64,000 nucleotides of DNA from Paraspadella gotoi. Its lineage: Eukaryota > Chaetognatha. Below are positions 24,010 to 36,030 of the stretch, one piece after another. The position numbers and the translations under genes were made by a program. The DNA is taken from positions 9,545,216 through 9,609,215 of the forward strand of contig CM119268.1 in assembly GCA_051294375.1 (NCBI GenBank), read 5' to 3'. The number at the start of each line of letters is the position of its first letter. Within the stretch, counting starts at the first letter, position 1. Under the pieces are notes generated by a model that worked only from the letters and a program-made list of their open reading frames with translations, did no database searches and was not told the DNA's origin.

Positions 24010-24644
24010 ATGATGGACGACGACGACGACGACGACTTTGATGATCTGAATGAAAATCTTAGACCAAAATATCGTAAAAGAAAAGGTTAGTCTGCAAAAT
24101 ATTCTGCATAGTCTTGAGGGGTTAAGATTGTCTCACTCATATCAGTGTGTTTCTTATCCTCGGCTCTCTCTCCGACTTATAAATATGAGGACATTTCAAT
24201 ATCTACAAAACTTTAAACACCCAAATGCACCGATAAAAAAAAATGACAGCACCTCTTCCTCATTAGGGCGCGCAACTATGCCATCGACAGGCCATCGACA
24301 GGCCAACGAAAGGTCAGCGACGGGCCATCGACAGTCAGACGACAGGCCATTGACAAATCGTGAATCATCAATAGATCATCGACAGCTCAACGTCAGAGAA
24401 TCGGGACGACGATGACGGCGATGACGATAACGACGACGATAACGACGACGCCAATGAAAGCATTCATAACCCTGACAGATGCAACAATTTTATCGACCAT
24501 GTGGGGTTGAAGGATGTGTCAGGCTTTTCCCTTCGTCACTTCCTTTCGCACTCGTGCGGCTTCGACAACGAAAAAAAAAAATGTCGTAAAATGTTCTCAG
24601 TAGCTTTGTCAAAAAAAAAAATTGCCTTTACGCACCAGCCGTAA
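24010..24644 (+). CDS. Small acidic protein, two exons, unknown family
   Basis: Exon 1 (24010-24085) begins ATGATG and reads MMDDDDDDDFDDLNENLRPK, then YRKRK, ending AAAAG|GTTAGT in phase 1. An acceptor CAACGTCAG at 24388-24396 opens exon 2 in matching phase; it reads ENRDDDDGDDDNDDDNDDAN, then ESIHNPDRC, NNFIDHVGLKDVSGFSL and RHFLSHSCGF, and stops at 24642. The total is about 107 residues. The two acidic tracts flank a basic patch and precede a Cys/His-containing tail. Alternatively exon 2 ends at a GTAAAA donor at 24586. The intron holds a 12-mer minisatellite. I do not recognise the family; acidic triplet repeats can also be chance. Confidence 0.35.
24285..24390 (+). repeat. GGCCATCGACA(G) minisatellite
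   Basis: Roughly eight diverged 11-13 bp units of the form GGCCATCGACAG, lying inside the proposed intron of the small acidic gene. Confidence 0.65.
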
Positions 24645-25480
24645 AACGGCGGCCGAGAGCTAGTTATTAAATGGTAGTTAATTTGTCCACACTCTTTCGT
24701 TTTAACTAAATGACGCGCCATCAAAACAAAATATATCCGAACAGAAACATTCATTCTCTGCTATACATATTACATACAATAGCAGAGCAAGCATCTAACT
24801 TACAAAGGACTCTTCAACATCTTATCTCAAAATATATCATACCTCGTTCAAACAGACTAGACCGCTAATCTCGTTCCACATTTTTCTCTTTCCTCTTTTT
24901 TCTCGTTTATCAGATGTACCCTCTATCACTTTTTCCCCTTCGTCTGTTTCACCTTTTATCGGTTTTTTACTTCGGATTTTTTTTTTTTAAATTCAATCGG
25001 CGATATCTCTCTCTCTCTCTCTCTTTCCTTCTCTTTTCTTCGGTTGACTCAACTCGACCACAAATCGCCCGTTTTTATCGACTAATCCTTTCTCTTCGAT
25101 TGTTCTCTGTGTGGACCCTCCCCCATTCACTTTGCTCCTGAGATAACATCCAAACCGAGTTTAATCACAAAGACCTTTTTTTTTTAAACAAAGCTCTTCG
25201 GTAAAAAAAATGAGAATTTTTCTACTCTCTCTCACTCTCTCTCCTTTAACTTACTGGAAAGAGGAACGAATAAAGCTTATATCTTACGATTTTTAGCGAG
25301 TTATTGATAAATCTAATAAATAATAACCACAGTAGCATCCGCCTAGAATTCCCGATAGGGCAAGCTCAGTAACTCGAATACAAATGATAATTGGAAAGAT
25401 GCGGCGCCAGTTCGTGCGCAGCCGACGAACCGAGATGCGTGAGCGTATCGAAAAAAAAACAAAAAAACACCGAACGTCTG
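24645..25480. other. Intergenic, T-rich
   Basis: Includes pyrimidine-rich stretches at 24880-25140 and short CT runs. No gene is supported. The last 100 bases become CpG-rich ahead of the promoter at 25485. Confidence 0.5.
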
Positions 25481-25484
25481 TTTC

Positions 25485-25610
25485 TATAAATAGGCGCGAC
25501 GCGGTTCGGCGCCACGAGTCGTGAGTCTTGTCGCCTCAAATTTCGACTTTCTCTTCTGACGTCATCCTGTGATCCCGAATCAAGTCACGTACTCACCTCA
25601 AAGGCGTCGC
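25485..25610 (+). promoter_or_regulatory. TATA/CRE promoter and noncoding first exon
   Basis: TATAAATAG at 25485-25493 is a strong TATA box set in CG-rich sequence. About 30 bases on, transcription would begin near 25515. A perfect cAMP-response element, TGACGTCA, lies at 25557-25564. The transcribed part contains no ATG and ends GTCGC|GTGAGT at 25610/25611, an excellent donor, so it would be a 5' untranslated exon of a plus-strand gene. The downstream coding exon was not identified. Confidence 0.45.
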
Positions 25611-25639
25611 GTGAGTTTGGCGATTGATTGAAGACCGAA

Positions 25640-25880
25640 TGGATCGAGAGTGAATGGCCGACTGAATGGGGACTGAATGGCCGACTGAATGGGGACTAAA
25701 TGGTAAGTGAATGGTCAACTGAATGGGGACTAAATGGGGACTGAATGGCCGACTGAATTGGGACTAAATGGTGAATGAATGGTCAACTGAATGGGGACTA
25801 AATGGTGAATCATGGCCGACTGAAGGGCCGACTGAATGGGGACTAAATGGTGAGTGAATGACCGACAGAATGGAGACTAA
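25640..25880 (+). repeat. GACTGAATGG minisatellite
   Basis: About twenty units of 10-13 bp mixing GGACTGAATGG, CCGACTGAATGG, GGACTAAATGG and GTGAATGAATGG. Higher-order grouping is visible, with pairs and triples of unit types recurring, as in arrays that grew by unequal exchange. It lies in what would be the first intron downstream of the 25.5-kb promoter. Confidence 0.85.
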
Positions 25881-28524
25881 AACTTAGCTATTAAATAACG
25901 TTGGTTGTCAACAATAATGTCAGATACTATCTAGGAAAAAAGTATATAACATAATTCATTTAATCAATAAAAACTACCTGCATTCGTCTGGGCATGCTCT
26001 CATACAGCAAATTGAGGTATGGCAGTGAAATGTTTTTCTACATCTTTAACGAAATTCTTTTTTGACTCAATGTTGATGTTGTACGTCTTTCTCTCTTTTT
26101 TAAAAGGTATAATAGCATTTTTTTTTAACCAAAAAGAGGTGCAAGGCCTTTAGCATTGCTGAATTAAAAAAAAAAATAACTAACTCTATTCGAAATAAAA
26201 ACAAATAACTAAATACTAAAAATGGAGGAAAACTAAATATGATTTTTTTCGCCATTTTTAATTTGAAGTAGCAATATTTTTTGGCCTGTAACTTCTAAAA
26301 GATTTGACCTACAAAAAAATGGAAGGAAGCTACAGAAAAAAAATTCAATGTAGATCCGGAAATATTTTAATTTTTTTTAAATAAAATAAGTTTTCGAATA
26401 GATATCCTTTATTAAAAATGTTATATACTTTTTTCCTAGATAGTATGTATAAATGTGAAAAATAGAGAGGAAGGTTTAGCAAATTTGGTGGCAGGCGTAA
26501 TATCTCTTTGAAACTCGTGAAAAGGTTCGAAATACTCAGAGCGTGAATATTTTGTTTAAAGTGTATGTCAGCCATGTCAGCCATGTCTCTCTTCTAACCA
26601 ACCGAGACGAGGTAATCACTTTTGGCGACTCTAATGACGTCAGGTTTTTTTTTTCATTTTCGTCTCTCGGTTTCGTCTTTCGACGAATTCGTCCTACATT
26701 TTTTCGTCCTTGGCCTTCGTCTTTCTTTCTCTCTACCTTTTTCATTTTCGTCCTTGGTTGATTTTTGCAAAATTTCTTTTCGTTTTTCTTTTTTAAAGTT
26801 TTAACTTGTCCTTCATTCTTTTACTTCGTCCTACTTCGAATACAAATTGCTTACAAGTTTCAAATCATTACTATCACCGGCCCAATCACGGCCGATCACT
26901 CGTTAATCACCGATTGATTATTCCCATTTTTTCGTCATTGTATTAATAACCATGGCAACATAAACGATGAAAGCCTTTTAACAGATTTTTTACATTTTTT
27001 TTCTAATATAAAAGTTTCTCTTATTCGATTCGAATTTGACAGCATGAAAATTCAAAAGGCTCTCTTAAATCGATTAAAAAGGTCGGTAAGTTAATAAAGC
27101 GATAAATTAGCTGTGATCTCTTTTTTCTCCTCTCACTTCTTTTTGCTCCTGACCCCCAAGCTCACGCCGCTCCGCACCACATTTCCCTTTTGTTCAACTC
27201 CCCCCCTAACCTCGCCATCTCTGAATCTAACCACCGAAAGATCGAAAAAGGCTCCTTCGTTCGTTTCGCTCAAAAAATTGAACTGGTTCCGGTTTTTCCC
27301 GGTTGGAGGCGCGAAATCGATGGAGATAAATCACGATCAGATTCGATTTCCCTTTTATTTTTCACGAATAAAATCTTTCACTTTTTTTTTTGATTGAAGG
27401 TTCTGGAATTTCATTTCGGTGAACTTTCGCCTTCGATGTCAGAGAGAAACGACATTGTGATCCCGAGAAACGTACAGTTTGCCAGCTAGTTGTTAATGTT
27501 TCAGTAACTTTCTTTTTTTGTGATATAATCTGATAACTTTGATTACGTAGTCTCCCTGGCGCCACCCAGATCTTATGATAGCTACTCTCGTCCTCACGTC
27601 GCCATTCGTACCCCTTCACGCCACCAGGTTCCGCCACTCGGGTCTGCCAGTCACCAACCAGAACATCTCATCCTCTCTGATTTTCTCACATTTCCTTCAT
27701 GTGTGTGATAGTGTGTGTTTGTGTGTGCTTTTGTCTCAAAAAAAAAAAAAAAACGAATGAAAAAAACGATAAAGCAAACGAAGAAAGAGTATTTAAAATA
27801 TTCTCGATTCCTCTCATCATGTGAGGTCGCTCCTCCGAAAAAAAAAAAACACCTCCGAAAACATAGTTTCAGTTTTTAAAACATATACATACATCGTCGA
27901 CAAACAAAAGCAAGGCAACGAATTTTTCTCGAGTTTTGCGTGTTCGACGCCGAAACCGACGAGGGACGCGATGTTTGGAATGCGTTAGAAGTTTTTCGAG
28001 ATTCTGGCGGGAATTCGAAGGCTTATTCGCGACGTGTCGAGAAAGAGGAGTTCGTTGGGGGGGGGACGCGAGAGGGGGAGGTGATGAAAAGGTGAGGGCC
28101 AGTGGAGGGAGAAAGAGGCCAGTAGTTTTTCGCTATAAAGAGGATTCGAAAAGGGTTGTGGGGGGGGGGCGCATGGGTTGATGTTCTTCAATTGAAGTCG
28201 GGAGGATTCGCTGACCCGACAAGGGAGAAATGTTTGAAAGAGATAGAGAGAGAGAGAGAGAAAAAGAGAGATAGAGAGAGAGAGAGCAGGAAAAAGTCAC
28301 GAAAGGTGGAAAGAAAACCTTTTTTCCCCCCCGATAATTGACTTTTTCACTAATTAAGAAGTAGAGGCGAAGGAGACTTTGCATAAAAAAGGAAAAATCA
28401 TCGTTAAAGAACACGAATCTCTCTCTCTCTCTCTCTCTCCCCTTCAAATTTTACTACTAATACTATTCCATCGACATAAGCGCGACGATTATCACCTCAA
28501 CGACAAAATTGCCTCAAGTTATAA

Positions 28525-28564
<40 letters not shown>

Positions 28565-28900
28565 TTTTCGCCGACGCTAAAAGGAAATGTCACTCCATCT
28601 CTATCATTTAGCACTCGGTCTCAACCACTCCTACCATTCTCGCCTCGTCCCGGGCACCACCCATTTTTGCCACTGTCCCGGGGTTTCGCCCACCCTCGAA
28701 GATGTTCTCTCTCTCTATCTCTCTCTCTCTCGATCTGGTTTTTCGGAAATGAAAAAGAGATTGGATAAGAAGGAAGTGAGTTATACTCTCCTCATATTTT
28801 ACAACGAACAGCTTTGGGTTTTAAAGAAAGGAGAGGCGTAGAGGCGTCTGCTCGCGATAAGTCGGACAATAACAGTACGAAGGACGCTCTGATCTGTTAT
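25881..28900. other. Intergenic with one ambiguous exon-like patch
   Basis: AT-rich, with (CT)n near 28419-28440 and 28530-28562 and (GA)n near 28240-28286. At 27540-27710 both strands read protein-like. Plus: SLAPPRSYDSYSRPHVAIRT after a GATTACGTAG acceptor. Minus: DWQTRVAEPGGVKGYEWRRE. I cannot decide which, if either, is coding. Confidence 0.4.
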
Positions 28901-29030
28901 GAAATTGGAACAACCAATATAAGAATTATTCATAAATTCCTTAAATAAGCCATCTTGCCAAGGTATTACAAGGTATTAACATACCAGGGCCTTATAAGCT
29001 TTTAATGAAGACTAGCGGTCTAATTGAATA
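28899..29030 (+). repeat. Dispersed repeat family A, copy 1
   Basis: Shares with the other copies the start GAAATTGG(A/T)ACAACCAATATAA, then TTAAATAAGC(C/T)ATCTTGCC and CAGGGCC...AAGCTTTTAAT. The right part has decayed. Confidence 0.6.
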
Positions 29031-30280
29031 ATAGTATTATCTTATTGAAGGCCAAAAAATGTTTGTATATTTAAAAAATGTCAACGTTACTTTTGGAAAC
29101 TCTTATCTCTTTCCGGTCGGATTCAATTTTTCTGTCTCTTCTCTTCTTTTCTGTCTCTTCTTTTCTGTCACTACTTTTCTGTCTCTTCATGAGAATTTTC
29201 TATTTTCCTTCTCGGTACCACGACACTAGCGCTTTCTCCTTTCTTTTCCCCCTTTCTTTTTTTTTTAAAGGAAAGTCTCGATTTTTCAAATTCCTCGAAT
29301 TTCGACGATAAACTTTTTTTTTCGGAGAAAAAGAAAATCCCAGATTCCACTTGAGACGAAAAAGAGGAAGGAATACAAAAAGCTACATGTGTGCCAGAGA
29401 GAGAGAGAGAGAGGAGAGAGAGAGACAGAGAGAGGAGAGAGAGAGAGAGAGAAAGAGAGAAGGAGATCTTTAATCTAAAAATTTAAATGATTTTAAATAT
29501 TAATCTTTTGCTAAGTAAATTTCAAAGCAAGAAAAAAATTGTCTCTCACGGGGGGTTTAATAGAAAAGGAAGAAAGGACAAAATGTCAGAGAAAGAAAAC
29601 TACGAAAGGGAAAAAAAAGAAAAAAAGAATGAAAAGAAAAGAAAGAAAGAATGGAAAGTACACTCTAAAATTACCTATCTTCTATTTCAGACAGGTTAAA
29701 CAGACTTTGTTCCAATGGCAATTTTTCTTTTGTCTTTTTTTTTTATTCTTTCCGTCAGATGTCGGGATTCACATTCGACAAAAACCCTACTCAAGATTTT
29801 TTCGATTTTTTTCACTTCCTTTCTCGGTTCGACTTTCCCAAATTCAGAATTCTCTTCGTCTCTATCTCTATTCGTCTTTTCCGGTTCATTTTCTTCTTCC
29901 CCCCTTTTGTTCTTTCGACGTCTCATCAACTCGAGTTAATTGGCGAAATAAAACGCCCTCTCGTTATATTGATGCCGCCAAAGTCGTCGGAAAAGTCGTA
30001 TCGGTCGTCGTCGTCATCTTCCTCGTCGTTATTATCGTCGTCTTTGTTGTCTTCGTTTTGTCTGGAATTCAATTTTAGGTTGCAGCCGACTCCCGACGCA
30101 AAGGCCGAAACAGTAGCTAATTCTACATATATCTTAAGTTAAGAGAAAACATTAGCAAGATCGAGCCTTGAACCCGTTTCTTTCGAGACACTAATCGAAC
30201 ACCTCCCGAATCAAGCCGCGGATTACGTTCGTCTTCGCCGTCATCGTCGAGAAATCCGATGACCGTAAAACCAATAATTA
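29031..30280. other. Intergenic, no firm gene
   Basis: Holds (GA)n at about 29397-29462 and pyrimidine-rich stretches. A Ser-rich frame at 29970-30139 is encoded by TCG/TCC runs and is not convincing as a gene. Confidence 0.5.
30155..30225 (-). repeat. tRNA-like sequence, threonine-type anticodon arm
   Basis: On the minus strand a 5-bp anticodon-like stem, TTCGA ... TCGAA (30199-30182), encloses an 8-base loop containing AGT. Then CGGG-TTCAAGG-CTCG makes a four-pair T-arm with a seven-base loop, and the B box (GGGTTCAAGGC) is good. The D arm and acceptor stem do not pair. It is a tRNA pseudogene or SINE head rather than a working tRNA. Confidence 0.4.
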
Positions 30281-30286
30281 AAGTAT

Positions 30287-30432
30287 TTAAACATCGTTTT
30301 CAAAGAGGCCGCTGGTGTTTGCCTCGCCTCCAAAGGGCCGAACGCCGGCGACCGTGACGGCCACCTTTGATTCCACCTTCGCCCCGTAAATGTCGGTAAG
30401 ATAATCAACTGCCACCCCGTTGCCACTAATTA
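30287..30432 (-). CDS. Candidate terminal exon, unknown protein
   Basis: On the minus strand one frame reads SGNGVAVDYLTDIYGAKVES, then KVAVTVAGVRPFGG and EANTSGLFENDV, and stops at 30289-30287. TGTAATTAG at 30438-30430 could be its acceptor, though it lacks a pyrimidine tract. Amino-acid composition is protein-like and G/C-ending codons are frequent, as in the confirmed exons. I do not recognise it and found no partner exon. Confidence 0.25.
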
Positions 30433-30580
30433 CACAATACACAATACCAATACACCGCGTTCGAAAATTTTGAATTGTCTCTTGGCACGTTTATCGTTAG
30501 AATTGTTGTCATCGTCGTCGTTGCCATAAAACACGAAGAAGTCAGATTCGCGACCATATTGGAAGAGACAACGCAATTCT

Positions 30581-30622
<42 letters not shown>

Positions 30623-31066
30623 GTCTCTTTTTCTTTTTCTTTTTTTCTCAAGCACAGTAGCCAAATGCTTCGAAAAAGTTTAAACCAGATTGCGGTATGA
30701 ATATGGCGAAGAAACATTAACGATGAAAATGAAATATTGACCTTCAGCTGAAGCACATTCGATTCAGTGAATATCGCGATGTGATTTACTTTTGCCCATA
30801 GATATTTTCGCCCGCTGTACATTTTCGCCCTCCCGGCATCTAGACAATACTGAGACTCGCTGATGCGTAAATTGCATACCAAGAGCTGAGACGCTTTTAA
30901 TATTTATTCAGTGTTGGATTACCGACTCCCTCAGACTGACCATCTGGAGCGATTTATCCTAAAAAGCAAAATGTTTATCTTTTGTTGATTCAATTAAGCT
31001 TCCACGGTTGGCCACCAGGGAGAAAATTGATGGAAAAACCGCGAATGCAGATCATATTAGTTATTA

Positions 31067-31104
<38 letters not shown>

Positions 31105-32041
31105 AGAAGAAAATAGATGCATTTCTTGTTTCGCCGACTGATTTGACGTGACGAGGTTACGATGTTTACACCCAATGACGGTATATTTTGGGATACGGCT
31201 TCATGATTTGACGTCCGCTGACTGTCGAACGGAAAATGTGATCGACGGGTCAGACTAGGTCGAATCTTTTATTCGTGGAATGAATATTTAAAGGAGGCGA
31301 AGATGAGGATGGGGAGATATGGAGTTGGGATGAAGGGTGATGAAGTGAGAGAGGGTGAGAGGGTGGGACGTAGGAGAAGGTGATAAGGAAGAATTAAAAG
31401 ACCAGGTTTAGAAGGCATGGAAAGGTTTTTTTATGACAGGAGAATGAAGAGAAGTAAAATAGAGAGGAAAGGAGGGAGATAGTTGAAAGAAGAAAACATA
31501 GAGAGGAAGGGAGAAAGGTTAAAAAGAGAGGGAGATAGGTATAGGGGCTAAGAAAGGCGAGAGCGAGTCTGAAAAATGAATGACGTCCGAAAAACTCTCG
31601 ACTCTTTTCGCTCCTCGGGGCCAAAGGGTTCGAGGAAAAACACGGAGAAACCGAAAGGAAGGAAATACGCGATAGGGAGCGACAGCTGTGAGTGTGATCC
31701 AATGCCTTCGTGAAAAGAGTGAACTCAATTACATTGTGAACTTCTTAAAATTCACCAAGTTGATCGTATGAGATAATCACGATGTATGATGAGCACAAAT
31801 CATTGATCAGTTTTCGATTATCAATCATAATAGAGCTTTAAAAAGGACACACATTACGCATGTGCTTAAAAAGCGAAACTTTTTTCGACTTGGTTTCTTG
31901 GTGACTCCCACTCTGTCGCTCTAACGTCGCCTTTTGACATCCAAAAGTGAGAAATCGTCGTCTCCTAGGAAACGACGTGTAACGCCCGTCGGGAGAAGGG
32001 TTATCGAGGCGGCGGAATCTCAATGGGACACGCCCACAAAA
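30433..32041. other. Intergenic, no gene seen
   Basis: (CT)n at about 30587-30622 and (GA)n at 31073-31101. The rest is unremarkable mixed sequence. Confidence 0.55.
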
Positions 32042-32137
32042 ATGGCGTCGATGAGGAAGGTCAGACTAAGAAAGTTCAAAGTAAAATTTATGGGGCAGCA
32101 ACGTGACGTAGAATTTGCGAAAAAATTTGAGTCAGAG
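32042..32137 (+). CDS. Candidate first coding exon, basic N terminus
   Basis: AAAAATGGCG at 32037-32046 gives a fair start context. The frame reads MASMRKVRLRKFKVKFMGQQ, then RDVEFAKKFESE, ending at a strong donor GAG|GTAAGA in phase 0. The same frame is open upstream without another ATG. A possible later exon lies at 32622. Family not recognised. Confidence 0.3.
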
Positions 32138-32621
32138 GTAAGAAATATTGAGTATTAAGTATTAAAGTATTACGTATTAAATATTAAATATCTAATTATT
32201 AAACCAGCCTCAAGCAAAGTTAACCGAAAGATTATTATTCTCGAACAAGATGATTGATCTGCGAAAGTCTGAAACTCATGAACGGTAATGAAGATATCGG
32301 ACACCCACTTCGTGAATTATCTGATCGGAAATGTACCACACCGAATTAAAAAGAGGAATGACTTAACTGCCCGTGATATCAGCAGACATGTGCAGTTTGT
32401 GCACTGAACATTGTAAACCGAATTAGTTTCAGTTAAAAATTAAAAATCTACCAATCGTAACTAATAATCGAATAAAACGGTAGCCAAGTAGAAAAAAAAA
32501 AACCGATCACGAAGTAATGTTCGTTTTTCCAACCTCTAATCAAGGAGTGGCCCTTGTCAAATCCCATCACCTAACTACCGCGCGAACGAAAACCACATCG
32601 CGGAAAGTTATTTTGATTTCA

Positions 32622-32767
32622 GTTTTCATCGATTGAAAAGACGCGACGACATTGGAGAGACTCTGTTCGATTCGAGGATTTACATGTCATCGTCTTCGTC
32701 GCGAGATGTTTTCGACTCGAGATTGAACTTTCCGCCCACGACCGTGTATTTTCAACGAGTAATAAAT
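32622..32767 (+). CDS. Candidate exon after a good acceptor
   Basis: TTTTGATTTCAG at 32610-32621 is a clear acceptor. In phase 0, which matches the exon at 32042, the frame reads FSSIEKTRRHWRDSVRFEDL and stops at about 32766, just before AATAAATAAA (possible poly(A) signal). In another frame it reads GETLFDSRIYMSSSSSRDVF and stays open further. Which frame is used, or whether the exon is real, is unresolved. Confidence 0.25.
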
Positions 32768-34572
32768 AAACGATTCCCGTTCGATTTGAAAACGATTTAT
32801 TTCCATTTCAACATTTTTCGAGTTCAAAATTCCCCCCGCCCCCCCTTCCTAAAAAAAAAAATAGGAAAGATAAAACACATTTTTCCCCCCTCTGGTTTTA
32901 CCTGGAGAAAAGTGATAAAATTTGGAAACGACTTGAGCGATTTTTCTTCTTTTCAACGATGTCTCTTCCATTTTAGTGGGAAAAACATCGGTGTATTTTT
33001 CAGTCTTTTCAATCTTTAACGATGGTTGTAGTTATTTTTTTAATAATAAATAAACTTTATTAATTTTTGCGTCGTTCATTATTTTCTCAAATTTTTTTTT
33101 TTGGCGAGTTTAAATAACGGCGGGTGAAAAAAAATACAACCAGAAATTAAAGAACAGGGAATTTAGAAGAAAATTAATGAACAGGTTAACAGTTGCGCAA
33201 AGATAATGATCACAAAAAAAAAAATGGGGGGAAAAAAAAACAATACGAGGAGTGAATCACGAGCTAGAGAGAGAGACAGAGAGAGACAGAGTGAGAGTAG
33301 CGGGGAAAACAAGAGAGTAAGCGGGAGGGAGGCAACCAGCTCAGCGGAAGCTCTCGGTAATAATTTCAGTGAAATGTTCATTTGCGATTTATAAAACAAA
33401 ACAATAAAAAATCGTAATTAAACAAAAGATTATTATTTTTTTCGTTTCCCTTATGAATATTCGGATCGAATGCGCGTGTTGAGGAGAGANNNNNNNNNNN
33501 NNNNNNNNNNNNNNNNNNNNNNNNNNNNNNNNNNNNNNNNNNNNNNNNNNNNNNNNNNNNNNNNNNNNNNNNNNNNNNNNNNNNNNNNNNNNNNNNNNNN
33601 NNNNNNNNNNNNNNNNNNNNNNNNNNNNNNNNNNNNNNNNNNNNNNNNNNNNNNNNNNNNNNNNNNNNNNNNNNNNNNNNNNNNNNNNNNNNNNNNNNNN
33701 NNNNNNNNNNNNNNNNNNNNNNNNNNNNNNNNAGGGGATGGTGTTTTTTAAAACATCCTGTGGCAAGTGTGTCAGTGCACGGAAATGAGGTTTGTCAGAG
33801 TGGGTTTGGGAAGAACATCAATTAAAAAAAACAAAAAAAAAAAAAACAAGAAAACAAAAATATTGGTTTACTGGTTTCTACATCTAGGCTGAAAAAATAA
33901 CTTAAGTTTCGTTTGAATCGATTGTGGATTCGATTAAAATGATCTATCGAAACTTTGCATAAAGAAAAAGGTGAGAAGAAAAAGTAAAGAAAGAAATGCG
34001 GAGTCTTTTGGGTGTGGCCTCTTCAAGTCCAGGTTAAAAGAAAGTAAAAAACAGGAAAAAAAAAACCCCGAAAAATATAAAAAAATGATAGAGCGAAGGG
34101 GAAAAAATAAGAAAATGAGAAGAGAAAACGAAGAACATAAGTAAGAAGTGCAAAAAACAATAAAATACACGAAACAATAAAACAAAAATAAAAGAAAACC
34201 CATAAAAACTTGGGCGTTTATTATCGCGCAACGAACGCACGTGGCACCGGAAGTCTTCCAAAGACGTCAGACGCTTGAATGATGAAAGACTTTTTCATAA
34301 ACTCTCATAAACGGAACAGGAGTTATGGCGTTGAGTTTTAAAAGGCAAAGCGGGGGGGGGGAAGCAATGGGATGAAGTGGAAAATGAACGAGGAAAATGA
34401 ATTATAGAAAAAAATGGAAAGAAGTACATGAAGGAAAACAGCAAAAGGTTTTTAGCAATGAAAGGAAACATAAAAAAACAAAACGAAAGATGGAAACAAA
34501 AGGACAAAATAACGTTAATTTGATAGCCAAGAAACTTAATAGATAGATTAATAATTAATAATTATATATGAT

Positions 34573-34585
34573 AGTAATAATAATA

Positions 34586-34659
<74 letters not shown>

Positions 34660-34660
34660 T
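34573..34660 (+). repeat. (AAT)n microsatellite
   Basis: About 88 bp of almost uninterrupted AAT units in very AT-rich sequence. Confidence 0.9.
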
Positions 34661-34963
34661 AATAATTAATATATAGATTAATATCAGAAATGAAAGAACG
34701 TAACTGATTTAGTTAAGAAATTCTGTTTTTGATAGACGTGACTCAAGTCTATGTACATTTGTTAACTTTGTCTAAAAAGTTTTCATTGTTTCGCCCCAAA
34801 TTACAAATCAATCTCATTCAGCGTCTCGAGACTTCAAATTACTAATCCTCTTTTTTTGCGAATTCGCCTGATCGATTTGGACGGAATTGCACAAAGCAAT
34901 CTTCAGAAAGTCGCAAAAGTTTTACCAGTGGGGAGAACAAAGGGGGAGAGAGGGAGGGGGAGG

Positions 34964-34994
<31 letters not shown>

Positions 34995-35190
34995 CCTCAT
35001 TAAAAAAGCGGCCGTGATAAAAATCTCATTGTGTGAGGAGAGAAGGAAAAAGTGTGAAAAAAAATCTTGTCTTTTACTTCTAGTAAAATAAAAGTGAAAG
35101 GGGATAAAAGTGAACGGGAGAGAGAGAGTGGAAATTGAGATAAGAGATGAAGAGGAAGAGTAGAAGGTAGAAAAGTGGTGTTGTTGTCGT

Positions 35191-35234
<44 letters not shown>
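35191..35234 (+). repeat. (GAT)n microsatellite
   Basis: About fourteen perfect GAT units after a GTT-rich stretch. Confidence 0.9.
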
Positions 35235-36030
35235 TAGTTACTGAGGTGGAGATGGGGCGTGTCGATAAGTGGTAATGAGCGAATTCGGACGATGAAAGAA
35301 AAGAGAAAGATGAACCTTTACTTTATATTTTTATTTTTTAAAATCTATTCAAATTGTGAAAAATTAACTCCTTCGCGGCTTCTAGTGCTTCAAAGAGGCG
35401 GAGAGCGAGAGAGAGAGAGAGAATGAGGAGAGATGAGAGAGGAGAGGGAGAGATTAAAACTCAAAATTGCGCTTCTTTTCATCGATTGTCCGTCATGCGA
35501 GGACAGCAATTGTGATCAAGGTTCATCCAGGCGTGGCATCGACCCATATCCAAAATGCCACACATGCCTCATTTCCACACACACACACACACACACAAAC
35601 TGGCATCAAAATCCCCCCCTTTCGATAACCATCAACCTTTTTGTCGAATTCTCTCATCGATGTTTATCAGCGACTGTCATCGAAAATTTACGTCCCGGTT
35701 CTTCCTTTATGTTCTGAGGGAATTTTTGATGGAAAAGAAATTAACGAGATAAAAAAAAAATTTCCCCCGAGGTGAGGCCGCCCGAGGAGAGAAAAGAGAG
35801 GAGAGAGAGAGAGAGAGAGAGAGAAATCAAATTAGCGAGTTTTAGACGGTGGGAAAGAAATTTCTTTTAAGGTCAGAGCTAATGAAAGGGCGGGTTTGGG
35901 TTTGGGAGAAAAAGGATTAGATTGATTCGTCTTTTTTTTTTTCTCCAGCGGCTCAAGTTTCTCTGTGAATCAAAATCAATATCGATTTGAATTACATCAT
36001 TTTTCATTTTCATTTTCCATTATAAAATCC

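Larger units (their letters stand above)
32768..36030. other. Intergenic with trinucleotide repeats
   Basis: Contains a 243-base gap (33490-33732), an A/G-rich block at 33800-34500, (AAT)n at 34573-34660, GA-rich sequence at 34935-34994, (GAT)n at 35191-35234 and (AC)n at 35578-35598. No gene recognised. Confidence 0.6.

Noticed and set aside
25640-25880. CRISPR-like array
   Set aside because: Units are contiguous and variable with no unique spacers, and the DNA is eukaryotic; it is a minisatellite.
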